A stretch of 64,000 nt of DNA from Flavobacterium oncorhynchi (GCF_002217355.1 NZ_MUHA01000011.1:40443-104442); one strand, 5' to 3'. Positions 1 to 8,874 are shown, counted from the stretch's first letter. Numbers and translations: made by a program. The notes: generated by a model from the letters alone, not told the origin.

Positions 1-2359
1 CTGCTCTGTCTTCAATATCAGCCTGAACAACCACACGGTAATATTTACCAAATCGGTTGAAATCAGATGCTTGTGCGCTACCAAAATAAGCCTGCATCGT
101 TTGTAAAATGTCTTTTACATTAACACCTAATTGATTTGCTTTTTCATCATTAACTTCCAATTGCAACTGAGGATAATCAGCTTTGAAAGAGGTAAAGGCA
201 ACTGCAATCTCTGGACGTTTCATTAATTCTCCGATAAAATTTTGAGAAATACCGCTGAATTTATCCAGTTTTCCTCCTGTTTTATCTTGCAGAACTAAAT
301 CCAAAGCCTCAACGTTACTAAATCCGGGAACAGTTGGGAAACTAAATACGAAGAAACTTCCGCCAGAAATACTGCCCAGTTTACCACGAACCTGATTCAT
401 GATTTCGTCAATATTTTTAACATCGCCACGATCTTCATTAGGTTTAAGCAATACGAAAACTACTGCTGATGATGGACTTGTAGAATTCGTCAATAAGTTG
501 AAACCTGAAATCGCAGTAACGAATCTTGAAGCATCCAAACCTCTTAAAGTATTCTCAGCTTCCGTCATTACTTTTTGAGTTCCGTCTAATGATGTTCCTG
601 ATGGTGTATTTACTGCGATCGCAATAAATCCTTGATCTTCTGTAGGGATAAATCCTGCAGGAGTTGTTTTTACCATGATCACTGTTGCAATAGTAATTAA
701 AGCCAATCCGCCTAAACTCAACCATTTTCTTCTGATTAAGAATTTAAGTCCGCCTACATAACGGTTTGTCAATGATTCGAAACTGCTGTTGAAAGCGGTA
801 AAGAATTTCTCTTTAAATCCTTTTTTTGCATAAGGCGCATCGTGATCGTGTGCTCCGTGATTATCTTTTAAGAATAATGCTGCAAGCGCAGGGCTCAACG
901 TTAATGCATTTACTGCCGAAATTACAATTGCAATTGCCATTGTAAAGGCAAACTGACGATAGAAAACTCCTGTTGAGCCTTCCATAAAACCAACCGGCAG
1001 GAATACAGCAGCCATTACCAGCGTAATCGAGATAATAGCACCCGTTATTTCGTGCATTGCTTCATGGGTTGCGATTTTTGGAGACAAGCGTTTATGCTCC
1101 ATTTTCGCATGCACCGCTTCGACTACCACAATGGCATCATCGACCACAATACCAATCGCCAGAATTAATGCGAAAAGTGTTAAAAGGTTGATCGAAAATC
1201 CGAATAACTGCATGAAGAAGAACGTTCCTAAAATTGCTACAGGTACAGCAATAGCCGGGATTAATGTTGATCTAAAATCTTGCAAGAAGATAAATACCAC
1301 AATAAAAACCAGTATAAAAGCTTCTAGTAATGTATGCTCAACTTGTTCGATAGATTGGTCAAGAGATACTTTTGTACTATAGAAAATATTGTGTTTTATG
1401 CCTTTTGGAAAGTCTTTAGAAGCCTTTTCCATCATTTTATTGATAGCAATCTGAATTTCATTAGAGTTAGATCCCGCTAATTGAATCACTCCAATTACAA
1501 CTCCTTTTTTACCATTTAAACGTGTTAAACTGTTGTAAGAATAAGCACCAAGTTCAACTCTAGCTACATCTTTTAAACGAAGTACTGAACCATCTGCGTT
1601 AGAACGTATCGCAATATTTTGATAGTCTTCAGGTTTGGTTAGTTTTCCTTTGTATTTAATAACGTATTCAAAAACTTCTTTGCTTCGCTCTCCAAATTTC
1701 CCTGGAGCAGCTTCCAAACTTTTGTCTTGAATAGCCGCCATTACTTCATTTGGCGTTACTTTATAAGTTGACATTTGTGTTGGATTTAACCAAACACGCA
1801 TAGAGTAATCTTTTACACCACCAAAAATACTAGCAGAACCTACACCCGGAATACGTTTTAGTTCAGGAATAATATTAATTTGCGCATAGTTGGCAACAAA
1901 CGTCTGATCGTATTTTGCTTCATCATCAGTATACATACCAATCGCCATGATGAAACTGTTTTGTTGTTTCGCCGTAATAATACCTTGTTGTACAACCTCG
2001 GCAGGAAGCTGGCTTGTTGCTTGTGCAACTCTGTTTTGCACGTTTACAGCAGCTTGATCCGCATCTGTACCAAGTTTAAAGAAAACTGTAATAGCCAAAG
2101 TACCGTCGTTACTGGCTGTAGAACTCATGTAAGTCATGTTCTCTACACCATTTATAGATTCTTCGATAGAAGGTGCCACAGAACGTAAAACCGTTTCTGC
2201 GTTGGCTCCCGGATATACCGCTGTTACCAAAACCGATGGCGGCGCAATATCAGGAAACTGTTGTAAAGGCAGTTTAGTTAAACCTAATACTCCCAGAATT
2301 ACCAATAAAATGGAAATTACGGTTGCCAGTACAGGTCTTTGTATAAATATTTTGAACAT
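1..2359 (-). CDS. RND efflux pump inner-membrane permease, AcrB/HAE1-like (C-terminus outside window)
   Basis: Proton-driven inner-membrane exporter of hydrophobic compounds that works with a periplasmic adaptor and a TolC-type channel. About 786 N-terminal codons are visible; the reading frame runs off the left edge without a stop, and a full pump has about 1,050 residues. The start at 2359 gives the family N-terminus MFKIFIQRPVLATVISIL followed by FPDIAPP and VYPGA. The TM4 motif GIVVDDAIVVVE places the acidic pair at residues 407 and 408, exactly the numbering of the proton-relay aspartates of AcrB. The adaptor gene lies 12 bp upstream, so the two are co-transcribed. The TetR gene and operator array further upstream probably control it. 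No TolC gene follows within the window. The HAE1 assignment is strong; the substrate cannot be read. Confidence 0.95.
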   Translation of the reverse strand, partial: MFKIFIQRPVLATVISILLVILGVLGLTKLPLQQFPDIAPPSVLVTAVYPGANAETVLRSVAPSIEESINGVENMTYMSSTASNDGTLAITVFFKLGTDADQAAVNVQNRVAQATSQLPAEVVQQGIITAKQQNSFIMAIGMYTDDEAKYDQTFVANYAQINIIPELKRIPGVGSASIFGGVKDYSMRVWLNPTQMSTYKVTPNEVMAAIQDKSLEAAPGKFGERSKEVFEYVIKYKGKLTKPEDYQNIAIRSNADGSVLRLKDVARVELGAYSYNSLTRLNGKKGVVIGVIQLAGSNSNEIQIAINKMMEKASKDFPKGIKHNIFYSTKVSLDQSIEQVEHTLLEAFILVFIVVFIFLQDFRSTLIPAIAVPVAILGTFFFMQLFGFSINLLTLFALILAIGIVVDDAIVVVEAVHAKMEHKRLSPKIATHEAMHEITGAIISITLVMAAVFLPVGFMEGSTGVFYRQFAFTMAIAIVISAVNALTLSPALAALFLKDNHGAHDHDAPYAKKGFKEKFFTAFNSSFESLTNRYVGGLKFLIRRKWLSLGGLALITIATVIMVKTTPAGFIPTEDQGFIAIAVNTPSGTSLDGTQKVMTEAENTLRGLDASRFVTAISGFNLLTNSTSPSSAVVFVLLKPNEDRGDVKNIDEIMNQVRGKLGSISGGSFFVFSFPTVPGFSNVEALDLVLQDKTGGKLDKFSGISQNFIGELMKRPEIAVAFTSFKADYPQLQLEVNDEKANQLGVNVKDILQTMQAYFGSAQASDFNRFGKYYRVVVQADIEDRA

Positions 2360-2371
2360 TGTCTTTTAGAA

Positions 2372-3520
2372 TTATTTTTTATTAGTTACTTCGGCAACTT
2401 TAGTTGATTTTTCTGGCTGAATCGCTTGTCCATCCTGAAGTTTATCAATACCGCTTAACACGATTTGGTCACCCGTTTTTACACCTTCTTTAATTAAATA
2501 ATTGGTACCGCTTTTACCTACAATTGAGATAGGCATTTTAGTCACCTTGTTGTCTTTACCAACAGTGAAAACAAAAACTTTGTCCTGCATTTCAACTGTT
2601 GCAGCTTGCGGAACTAAAATTGCATCGTTGTGATTTAATCCTAAACGAATTCTTCCTGTGTTTCCAGAACGTAACGTTCCGTTTGCATTTGGGAAAGTTG
2701 CTCTAATCGTGATCGCACCTGTAGTTTTATCAAATTGACCATCAACCATATCGATTTTTCCCGTTTGAGGATAAGCGTTATTATCTGCCAAAATCAAAGT
2801 AACTGGAGGTAATTTTTTGATTTTATCACCAAGTGAACTTCCTGCATATTGAGTCTTAAAGTTGATGAAATCTGTTTCGCTCAAAGAGAAATAAGCAAAT
2901 ACTTCGTGAACATCAGATAAAGTAGTAAGCGCTTCAACATCAGATGCCGAAACTAAACTTCCTTGTTTTTTAGGCAGTCTTCCAATGTATCCGCTCACTG
3001 GAGCTGTTACGTTTGTATATCCTAAATTAATTTTAGCAGAACCTACCATTGCTTTTGCTTGTTCGATATTGGCAGCAGCAATTTTTTGAGAAGCTTTAGC
3101 TGTTTTTAACTGATAATCAGAAACTACCTTGTTCTGAACTAATGGCGTTAATTTATCAACCTCTAAATTAGCGTTGATCAAAGCCGCTTCTGCAGCGTGT
3201 AAACTTGCCAAAGCATTGTTTAACTGCTCACGGAACGGACGTTCATTTATTTTGAACAAAGTTTGTCCTTTGCTTACATAAGCACCTTCGTCAACAAAAA
3301 TTCTGTCAAGGTTTCCGCTTACTTGTGGGCGAATCTCAACATCTACGGTTCCTTGTATAGCAGCAGGATATTCAGCATCAGTTGTTGTATTTGCACTTGT
3401 TATAGCCAAAACTGGTAAAACCGGTGGAGGAGGAGCAGTAGGAGCCTGATTTTTATCGGCACAACTGCTTAATACTAAGGCCAGAATTAAACTGGTTATA
3501 ATTACATTTTTCATTTTCAT
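2372..3520 (-). CDS. RND efflux periplasmic adaptor (membrane fusion lipoprotein)
   Basis: Adaptor of about 382 residues linking the RND permease to an outer-membrane channel. The start at 3520 (or 3514, two codons later) is preferred over an upstream in-frame ATG at 3634, because it places a lipoprotein signal with lipobox LSSC (Cys20) at the N-terminus and because the longer version would read through a candidate operator at 3611. After a proline-rich linker come the barrel-sandwich start (VEIRPQVSGNLDRIFVDEG), an alpha-helical hairpin and the second lipoyl half (VTAPVSGYIGRLP), then beta-barrel and membrane-proximal domains. This is the AcrA/MexA pattern. The gene lies 12 bp before the permease gene and downstream of tetR. 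Confidence 0.93.
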   Translation of the reverse strand: MKMKNVIITSLILALVLSSCADKNQAPTAPPPPVLPVLAITSANTTTDAEYPAAIQGTVDVEIRPQVSGNLDRIFVDEGAYVSKGQTLFKINERPFREQLNNALASLHAAEAALINANLEVDKLTPLVQNKVVSDYQLKTAKASQKIAAANIEQAKAMVGSAKINLGYTNVTAPVSGYIGRLPKKQGSLVSASDVEALTTLSDVHEVFAYFSLSETDFINFKTQYAGSSLGDKIKKLPPVTLILADNNAYPQTGKIDMVDGQFDKTTGAITIRATFPNANGTLRSGNTGRIRLGLNHNDAILVPQAATVEMQDKVFVFTVGKDNKVTKMPISIVGKSGTNYLIKEGVKTGDQIVLSGIDKLQDGQAIQPEKSTKVAEVTNKK

Positions 3521-3604
3521 TGTGGTTTTAATTGGTTGAACATTTTCTCGGATTAAATTCATTGGTATTCTGGCATTCTCGGGATTCATATTTAATTGAA
3601 TTAA

Positions 3605-3822
3605 ATTATCTAACGTTGTTAAGTAAATGTGCACAAACTTCTATACTTTATATCTTTTTTAATTTATTTTAAATCACTATTAAAATATTTAACAGCGTTA
3701 AGTAAAAGTCTAAAAAAAGAGTTTTATTACCTCTATTAAATTTTCTAACAGTGTTAAGTGAAAGTTATAAAAAAAAGGATTCTATGTTATCCCGTTTAAA
3801 TTATTTTACACTGTTAAGTAAA
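3605..3822 (-). promoter_or_regulatory. Array of four TetR-type palindromic operator candidates upstream of the efflux operon
   Basis: Between the TetR gene and the adaptor gene lie four degenerate copies of the palindrome TTAACAnTGTTAA, each continued by AGT(A/G)AA on the plus strand. They begin near 3611, 3690, 3746 and 3805, and the last three sit in imperfect repeat units of about 56-60 bp. A fifth copy is at the tetR promoter. Read on the minus strand, each copy follows an ACTTTTACTT-like stretch and is followed by an AATTTAAT-like stretch, so whole promoter/operator units may have been duplicated. Binding by the adjacent TetR protein is inference. Confidence 0.6.
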
Positions 3823-3835
3823 AAATGAAAAAAAA

Positions 3836-4429
3836 CTATTGTATTGATTTGATGATACCGCCAATGGCATCTTTCAAAATTTGAGCATTTATGGTTTCTA
3901 AAATATCACTTTTATTAATGATGTTTATGGCGATTAAACCATGAATAACAGAAAAGAAAGTAAAATATTTTTGTTTAATGATATCTTCACTAGGATTGCT
4001 GTCCTTCATAACTTCAGCAATAACACCAGTGAACAATTTGTAAGGTGCTTCCTGAGCCGAACATCGCTGAGCACAGCAAGTCATTTGAACACCAAACATT
4101 AACTGGTACATTTCAGTATTAGTAAAAGCGAAGTCCCAATAAGTCATCCACATGGCTTCTAATTGATCTTCGGGTTTTTCAAACTTGTCGATTGCAATTT
4201 GCAATTCTTTAGCAAGCTTGTTAAAACCTTTGCCTGTCAATTCTTCTAATATTGCTTCCTTATTCGAAAAGTATTCATAAATAATAGGAGCAGTATATTC
4301 GATTCTGTCGGCAATTTTACGCATACTCAAACCATTCCAGCCTTCTTCTTTTACGATATCATAAGCAGCGCCAAGAATGTTACTTCTTGTCTCTTCTTTT
4401 TGTCTTAAAATTCGATCTTTGCTAGCCAT
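3836..4429 (-). CDS. TetR/AcrR family transcriptional repressor
   Basis: Regulator of 197 residues. The N-terminal TetR helix-turn-helix covers about residues 15-62 (ILGAAYDIVKEEGW, LSMRKIADRI, PIIYEYFSNKEAIL). The rest is a helical ligand-binding and dimerisation domain. An unusual cysteine cluster CCAQRC (Cys118, Cys119, Cys123) lies in the ligand domain. The gene precedes an RND adaptor and pump on the same strand, the usual place for a local repressor released by a pump substrate. A palindrome at 4451 just after its own -7 box suggests autorepression. The inducer is unknown; the cysteines allow a thiol-reactive compound or metal, which is inference. Confidence 0.92.
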   Translation of the reverse strand: MASKDRILRQKEETRSNILGAAYDIVKEEGWNGLSMRKIADRIEYTAPIIYEYFSNKEAILEELTGKGFNKLAKELQIAIDKFEKPEDQLEAMWMTYWDFAFTNTEMYQLMFGVQMTCCAQRCSAQEAPYKLFTGVIAEVMKDSNPSEDIIKQKYFTFFSVIHGLIAINIINKSDILETINAQILKDAIGGIIKSIQ

Positions 4430-4450
4430 TTTATTCGAGTATTAAATCGT

Positions 4451-4493
4451 TTAACACTGTTAGGCAAATGTATGGCGGATTTTCGAATTTCAA
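4451..4493 (-). promoter_or_regulatory. tetR promoter with overlapping operator
   Basis: On the minus strand a -33 TTG (4493-4491), 18 nt, and a -7 box TACATTTG (4472-4465) match the Bacteroidota promoter. The palindrome TTAACACTGTTA (4451-4462) sits immediately downstream, where transcription would start. It is the fifth copy of the motif found upstream of the efflux operon. Confidence 0.6.
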
Positions 4494-4495
4494 AA

Positions 4496-5029
4496 TATTT
4501 TTATCATAATATTTTCTTATCGTACAATAAGTGTTTTTAAAATTCTTTGCGAAGTGTTTATTTTATTGAACTTTTGGTTGTAATATTTTTTTTTAGGAGC
4601 AGATCTTTTTCGTTTTATAAGACCATTTGTCCCGCTCTACATTATATTTTTTGTGGTGAACCCCACCACAAAAAGATGCCATTTCGATCGGAGCTAGGAG
4701 AGAACGTGTATTTTTTCAGTAGAACTTTGTCAAAGTTGGCAGGAACAATTTTCTCTCAGCAAAATTCTAGAGGAATGAAATATTTATAGATTATTGATTA
4801 CACATTTTAGAAAAAGCTTCAGCGGAGTAAAATATAAATATTGTACATTCAAAAGATATTTCGTCCCGTTGGCGCTTTATTAAAATAAAATTAATTGTTA
4901 TTATAAATATTTCGTCCCGCTGGGACTTTTCATTGAAATGTTAAATTGTGATCCTTCGTTCCTCAGGATGACAAAACTCGAATACAACTACCTGTACCCA
5001 ATTTTTTCGTAACATTACAACAAAAAGAA
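4496..5029. repeat. Intergenic region with BIME-like dispersed repeats
   Basis: No convincing gene is seen here; an 80-codon frame from 4547 runs through repeat sequence. A block from about 4770 to 4935 holds GAGGAATGAAATATTTATAG, then AGCGGAGTAAAATATAA, then two copies of ATTTCGTCCCG(C/T)TGG (near 4858 and 4908). The same order of elements recurs at 9495-9645, so this is a mobile-type dispersed element. A half palindrome of another family, GATCCTTCGTTCCTCAGGAT, is at 4951-4970. Confidence 0.6.
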
Positions 5030-5464
5030 ATGAAACTAACAACCATCATAAAAACGACAACTGCAATCTTAATTTTCCAGCAAACCTTTTCTCAGGAAAG
5101 TAAAAAAGAAACTGCTCCGCCACAATACACAATCGAAAATTGTGTCAATCATTTTGACATAAATAAAGCCACAAAAACCAAAGTTGGTTATCAATATTGG
5201 TTTGCCGATAAAAATTTTACACAAGAAAACACACTCAAAATGAGTATTGTCGAACCCGGAAAATCTACGCACGCGCCGCATCATCATCCCGAAGAAGAAT
5301 TTTTCTACATCTTAGAGGGAACCGCCGAGTTCTTTTTAAACGGAAAAACCGTTACAGCTGGCCCAAATACCAGTTTTTATTGTCCGCCAAATGCCGAACA
5401 CGGAATTAGCAATGCAGGAAAAACAGACTTGAAATATTTAGTAATTAAAAAGGATTTGAGGTAG
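5030..5464 (+). CDS. Exported cupin-domain protein
   Basis: Protein of 144 residues with a short signal peptide ending near TFSQ and one conserved beta-barrel cupin (Cupin_2-like). The first cupin motif is visible as G-KSTHAPHHHPEEEFFYILEG (metal-ligand histidines, glutamate, final Gly) and the second as PPNAEHGISN (His). This implies a single bound metal. Many small exported cupins have no assigned substrate, and nothing nearby gives one. The gene stands alone between repeat-rich gaps. Confidence 0.8.
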   Translation: MKLTTIIKTTTAILIFQQTFSQESKKETAPPQYTIENCVNHFDINKATKTKVGYQYWFADKNFTQENTLKMSIVEPGKSTHAPHHHPEEEFFYILEGTAEFFLNGKTVTAGPNTSFYCPPNAEHGISNAGKTDLKYLVIKKDLR

Positions 5465-5598
5465 GTTGGCCTGAATTTGTTCATGAAGTTTGATATTTTG
5501 ACATAAGAAGGCACAAACGATGGTGAATCAACAAAAGATATTTATACAAGAAACTCCATAAAGAATTACCTCAAACTTCGTAAAGTATTACCTCAATC

Positions 5599-5703
5599 TT
5601 GTCATTTCGACGAAGGAGAAATCTTCGCTAGAAACTCACCAAAGATTGGCGGTTTAGATTGCGGAATTTCTAGTGTGATTTCTCCTTCCAGTCGAAATGA
5701 CAA
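5599..5703. repeat. Long inverted-repeat (hairpin) intergenic element
   Basis: The left arm TTGTCATTTCGACGAAGGAG starts at 5599 and its near-perfect reverse complement ends at 5703; an inner pair CTAGAAA/TTTCTAG extends the stem. A related element is at 50030-50162, and single arms of the wider group occur near 4951, 9269 and 22143. The rest of the 5465-5914 gap shows no gene. Confidence 0.7.
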
Positions 5704-5914
5704 AAATGTAATAAATGTTTGCTGAAATATAGATTTCTCATGTTTGATAAAAGAAATACATTGTTTGAATGAAAAATCTTTCTTTTTAAAAATGTTTTTC
5801 TATATATTTGAACTTCTTAAATCTTCACATTTAAAATAAAGTAAAATTTGCCTTTATGGTTTGATTTGTACTTAAAATTACAATGACACACCAGACTTGG
5901 CTTTAATTCACTAA

Positions 5915-6157
5915 ATGGAAGACATGAAAACAAAAACACTTTCCAAAGAAGCCGAAACAAGGCTGATTGATTTTTTTAACCATGTTATAGATCTCGAAGA
6001 TATGGCTAAAGCATTGCGACAAGTAAATTATATTTTAGCTTTGGGCGTATTGCGAGAACACGAAACCCTCCAAACCAGAATAAATGAATTAGAAAACGGC
6101 TTTTTTTGGCTCAATGAATTGGCTGAAGTTTTGAATCCTTATTTGAGTGAGGAATAA
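5915..6157 (+). CDS. Small hypothetical protein (80 aa)
   Basis: Mostly helical, highly charged protein of 80 residues with no signal peptide or membrane segment; family not recognised. A second ATG three codons in (5924) is an equally plausible start. It ends in ELAEVLNPYLSEE and is followed at once by an intrinsic terminator, so it is probably expressed as a single gene. Its last third, together with the start of the terminator stem, occurs again as a decayed copy at 9088-9213. The duplicate supports this being a real coding sequence. Confidence 0.6.
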   Translation: MEDMKTKTLSKEAETRLIDFFNHVIDLEDMAKALRQVNYILALGVLREHETLQTRINELENGFFWLNELAEVLNPYLSEE

Positions 6158-6167
6158 GATTTGCAAA

Positions 6168-6205
6168 ATAAAACCTCGGTTTTTAAGATCGAGGTTTTAT
6201 TATTT
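6168..6205 (+). terminator. Intrinsic terminator
   Basis: An 11-bp stem ATAAAACCTCG (6168-6178) pairs with CGAGGTTTTAT (6190-6200), followed by a T-rich tail. It lies 10 bp after the stop of the 80-residue gene. Confidence 0.75.
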
Positions 6206-6316
6206 GTATTGTTGTTGAGATTTTGATGCGCTTACAGGTCTCATCTTTAGGTTAAAAACAGGTTTTTGTTAGAAATTTCAGGTTGTAATCTTTGTTATAT
6301 TTAATTCTTAATTTAA

Positions 6317-6769
6317 ATGAAAAATTCAAAAAATACTATAATTCATATTAGTTGTTTGCTGCTACTTCTTGTTGTATTAAATGCTTGTTCTTCAAAGCAC
6401 ATTAAAAAGGTAAATCAAGATATAAAAACAGACTTTGGTATAACGGTGACCTCGCCTTCACAAGGAATATTTTTTGTTGAGAATCAAAAAGTTGCAGCCT
6501 CAGAAGAAGAAATTGAGATTCATAAAAAAACGGCAGATTTTATTTATAATAAATATGGTCCAGCAACAGATAACAGATTTGTAGGCAGAACAAACGCCAG
6601 AGAATTAAAATTTATTACTGCAAAAAAAACATACCTTATAGATATTACGATGCTTAATAAAAGAACAGCAATGGTTTTGTTTGATGGTAAAAATAAGCCT
6701 GTAATAAAGTATAACCCTAAAAAATATAAAAGTATTGTTGAAAAGCATTTTATTGCCAATTCTAACTAA
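6317..6769 (+). CDS. Hypothetical lipoprotein (150 aa)
   Basis: Small predicted lipoprotein: a basic N-terminus, a hydrophobic stretch ISCLLLLLVVLNAC with a clear lipobox ending at Cys24, then a mature lysine-rich domain of about 126 residues. No family is recognised. It is the first gene of an apparent three-gene run; the next start is 11 bp downstream of its stop. Together with the exported protein that follows, this suggests an envelope function, but nothing more specific can be read. Confidence 0.7.
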   Translation: MKNSKNTIIHISCLLLLLVVLNACSSKHIKKVNQDIKTDFGITVTSPSQGIFFVENQKVAASEEEIEIHKKTADFIYNKYGPATDNRFVGRTNARELKFITAKKTYLIDITMLNKRTAMVLFDGKNKPVIKYNPKKYKSIVEKHFIANSN

Positions 6770-6779
6770 AGTAACACTC

Positions 6780-7475
6780 ATGCAAAAAAGCAAATACAGT
6801 ATTATTTGTATCATTTTTTTCTTTAGCCTATATTCTTTTTCACAAGAAAAAGCGACCGATAGTCTAACGTACAATTTTTCATCTTATGTAAAAGGAGCAG
6901 ATAAAACCAAGGACAATACTTATATCCGAAAAGTAAATATTTATAAGTCAGATATATCAGATCAAATCATCAAGTATACTTTTTTGTGTATGGATTTTAA
7001 ATTTGAAGGTCCAAATAATGTTTCCTACATTCGAAGAGTTGCTTATGTTTTTGATGAAATTACAGTTTTGGTCAATCCAAGCGGAAAGATAATTGATGTT
7101 ATAAAACCTGAAGATATGGATAAAAGATGGCAGGAAACAAAGGAAAAAATACTGCTTAGTTATTCTGGTTCGGCAATAACAAAATATTTAGAACAAGTAG
7201 AAGAAACTATAAATAACAAACAAAAGCTAACTGTTTTTTTGCAGTCAGACGCCATGTATGGACTCCTTTTAAAAGGGCTTTCACAAATAAATAATCCGGA
7301 TCAATTATCGAAGATAAAAGTTAATAAAAAAGAGGATTTAAAAACAATTACACCAAAATCGTTATCAAAAGATGATAAGGAACAGTTTGTAATCAAGAAA
7401 AATACCCTTATAAAAGCTACTAAAGCTAGTGAGTCCGTTAGCTACGAAATTGATTTACTGCCATATGAACAGTAA
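6780..7475 (+). CDS. Hypothetical exported protein (231 aa)
   Basis: The start at 6780 is chosen over an upstream in-frame ATG at 6735, because it gives a clean signal peptide (MQKSKYSIICIIFFFSLYSF, cleavage near SQ) and avoids overlap with the lipoprotein gene. The mature part has 15-20 residues of beta-rich sequence, a central segment around VLVNPSGKIIDV and a lysine-rich C-terminal third. No known domain is recognised. Eleven base pairs separate it from the lipoprotein gene and 21 from the next, so it is probably one operon. Confidence 0.65.
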   Translation: MQKSKYSIICIIFFFSLYSFSQEKATDSLTYNFSSYVKGADKTKDNTYIRKVNIYKSDISDQIIKYTFLCMDFKFEGPNNVSYIRRVAYVFDEITVLVNPSGKIIDVIKPEDMDKRWQETKEKILLSYSGSAITKYLEQVEETINNKQKLTVFLQSDAMYGLLLKGLSQINNPDQLSKIKVNKKEDLKTITPKSLSKDDKEQFVIKKNTLIKATKASESVSYEIDLLPYEQ

Positions 7476-7496
7476 TAATTTTTAAAATATATACAT

Positions 7497-7988
7497 ATGA
7501 CAACACATCCATATTGGGGAAATGTAGAAGAAGATTGGGCTGGTTACTCCTCTGATATTTATTTTTCATATCCGTTTTTTGACAAGCCTAAAACAGAAGT
7601 TTTTTTAGGTGATGAATACGATGAAGAGGGCGAAGAAATTGAAACGCCTCCAACCGAAAAACAATTGACAGCATTTGCAGAAACGTATCGAATTTTTATT
7701 GATAATATCGAAAACCGTTTGGCAGATTTACAATTAAAATCATTTGAACGATATGAAAGAGTTTATGCAAAATATTATGAAAACAGCGAGCAATCAGGCG
7801 AACCGCCATTAAACATTGACAGCATTGAAAAACACAACGACTACATTAAAGATTTAATGTATCTACGGATTTCGGACAATAAAACCATTAGAGTAACTAT
7901 TCGGTACAAGTTAGATACTGAACATGGCATTGAATTTAAGTTTGTAGATGGGCAAATAGAAGATGTTGGGGGTATTTCAGAGACTTAG
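7497..7988 (+). CDS. Hypothetical acidic cytoplasmic protein (163 aa)
   Basis: No signal peptide or membrane segment. The N-terminus YWGNVEEDWAGYSSDIYFSY is aromatic-rich and is followed by a strongly acidic loop (GDEYDEEGEEIE), a helical middle and a beta-rich end. The small, acidic, aromatic composition is of the sort seen in immunity-type proteins of Bacteroidota, but no toxin gene adjoins it, so no function is assigned. It ends the run that starts at 6317 and is followed by a very strong terminator. Confidence 0.6.
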   Translation: MTTHPYWGNVEEDWAGYSSDIYFSYPFFDKPKTEVFLGDEYDEEGEEIETPPTEKQLTAFAETYRIFIDNIENRLADLQLKSFERYERVYAKYYENSEQSGEPPLNIDSIEKHNDYIKDLMYLRISDNKTIRVTIRYKLDTEHGIEFKFVDGQIEDVGGISET

Positions 7989-7990
7989 AT

Positions 7991-8029
7991 AAAGAAAAAA
8001 AACTCGAGTTTGTCGAGTTTTTTTTCTTT
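7991..8029 (+). terminator. Strong, probably bidirectional intrinsic terminator
   Basis: A perfect 17-bp stem: AAAGAAAAAAAACTCGA (7991-8007), loop GTTTG, and TCGAGTTTTTTTTCTTT (8013-8029). A and T tracts on both sides let it serve the plus-strand gene ending at 7988 and the convergent minus-strand gene ending at 8088. Confidence 0.85.
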
Positions 8030-8087
8030 ATTTTGTGTTTATAAGCGAGATTTTTAGTGTTTGCGCTGTCATTCTTTTTTCTTCTGC

Positions 8088-8432
8088 TTATTCAATTTCT
8101 ATATATTCAGAGTTTCCTTTTTCGCTTCCATTTGTCAGCCATTCCCAATCTAAAGACAATTTTATTTTATCATTCTCTGTCAAACTAATTTGTGCCAATG
8201 CTTTACCCGCTTTTAGTTCATTGTCTGTAGTCAAACATTGATAAAGCATATTTAATTCGTTGTCTTTTAATTCCGCAATAATTTTTCCGTATTTAATCGT
8301 TCCACCAAAATAGTCAGCAGTTACAAGATTACCATCCTGATTATAATTAAAAACAGTTTCTGTGTTTACTTGTCCATTATCTGAATTTTGAATAAGTGCA
8401 AATTTTTTATTTTTGAAATTAAATTTACTCAT
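8088..8432 (-). CDS. Small hypothetical protein, Bacteroidota family often mislabelled N-acetylglutamate synthase
   Basis: Protein of 114 residues from the start at 8432 (MSKFNFKNKKFALIQNSDNG). An upstream in-frame ATG at 8486 would add a poorly conserved basic leader. The pattern NSDNGQVNTETVFNYNQDGN, then a YFGGTIKYGKIIAEL strand and a DWEWLTNG motif, resembles a small beta-rich family of Bacteroidota that databases often call N-acetylglutamate synthase, from memory and not checked. No acetyltransferase (GNAT) motif is visible, so that enzymatic label should not be trusted. Convergent with the upstream operon. Confidence 0.6.
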   Translation of the reverse strand: MSKFNFKNKKFALIQNSDNGQVNTETVFNYNQDGNLVTADYFGGTIKYGKIIAELKDNELNMLYQCLTTDNELKAGKALAQISLTENDKIKLSLDWEWLTNGSEKGNSEYIEIE

Positions 8433-8529
8433 GTTTTTTAGAGTTTTATTTTGGAGACTTTGAGGTAAAATTCTGTTCTTAACCATAACTCAGAGCTAGG
8501 TTAGGGCATTCAAACTTGAATAGGTAAAA

Positions 8530-8874
8530 CTATTCGATATTGTGCTTGTGTTTTTCGAAGTACTTTACTGCCATTTCCAGAATTTCTTCTTTTGTAGTGA
8601 AGTTGTATTTTATTCCATCATTTGCGACGTATAATTCGCCGAGTTTTGGAGTGTATTGTTCTCCATTTGAAGGAAATGATTGCACAAGTGTCATCCAATG
8701 ATTTCGGTGTTGATCTTTGAAAGAAAATAAAGTGTTTTCTGATATTATAAAAGTAGTTCCGTTATCGTGATCTAGAATAGAAGCACTCTTACTGCTGTCA
8801 TAATTGCCAAAAATAGTTACATTGGGGTTGTATTTTTTTGACAATAATTCCGTTATTTTTGGTGTTAGCGGCAT
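8530..8874 (-). CDS. Hypothetical protein (114 aa)
   Basis: Soluble protein of 114 residues, no signal peptide. An N-terminal helix (TPKITELLSKKY) precedes short strands and a C-terminal helix ending in EKHKHNIE. No family is recognised. It lies 98 bp upstream of the 114-residue gene at 8088 on the same strand and may share a transcript. It belongs to a block of small accessory proteins without assigned function. Confidence 0.5.
   Translation of the reverse strand: MPLTPKITELLSKKYNPNVTIFGNYDSSKSASILDHDNGTTFIISENTLFSFKDQHRNHWMTLVQSFPSNGEQYTPKLGELYVANDGIKYNFTTKEEILEMAVKYFEKHKHNIE

Noticed and set aside
3521..3634. Longer N-terminus for the first adaptor protein
   Set aside because: It would put 38 non-signal residues before a clear lipoprotein signal and cover a candidate operator.
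4547..4789. 80-codon plus-strand frame
   Set aside because: It runs through dispersed repeat sequence (GAGGAATGAAATATTTATAG at its end), has no family match and no clear start context.
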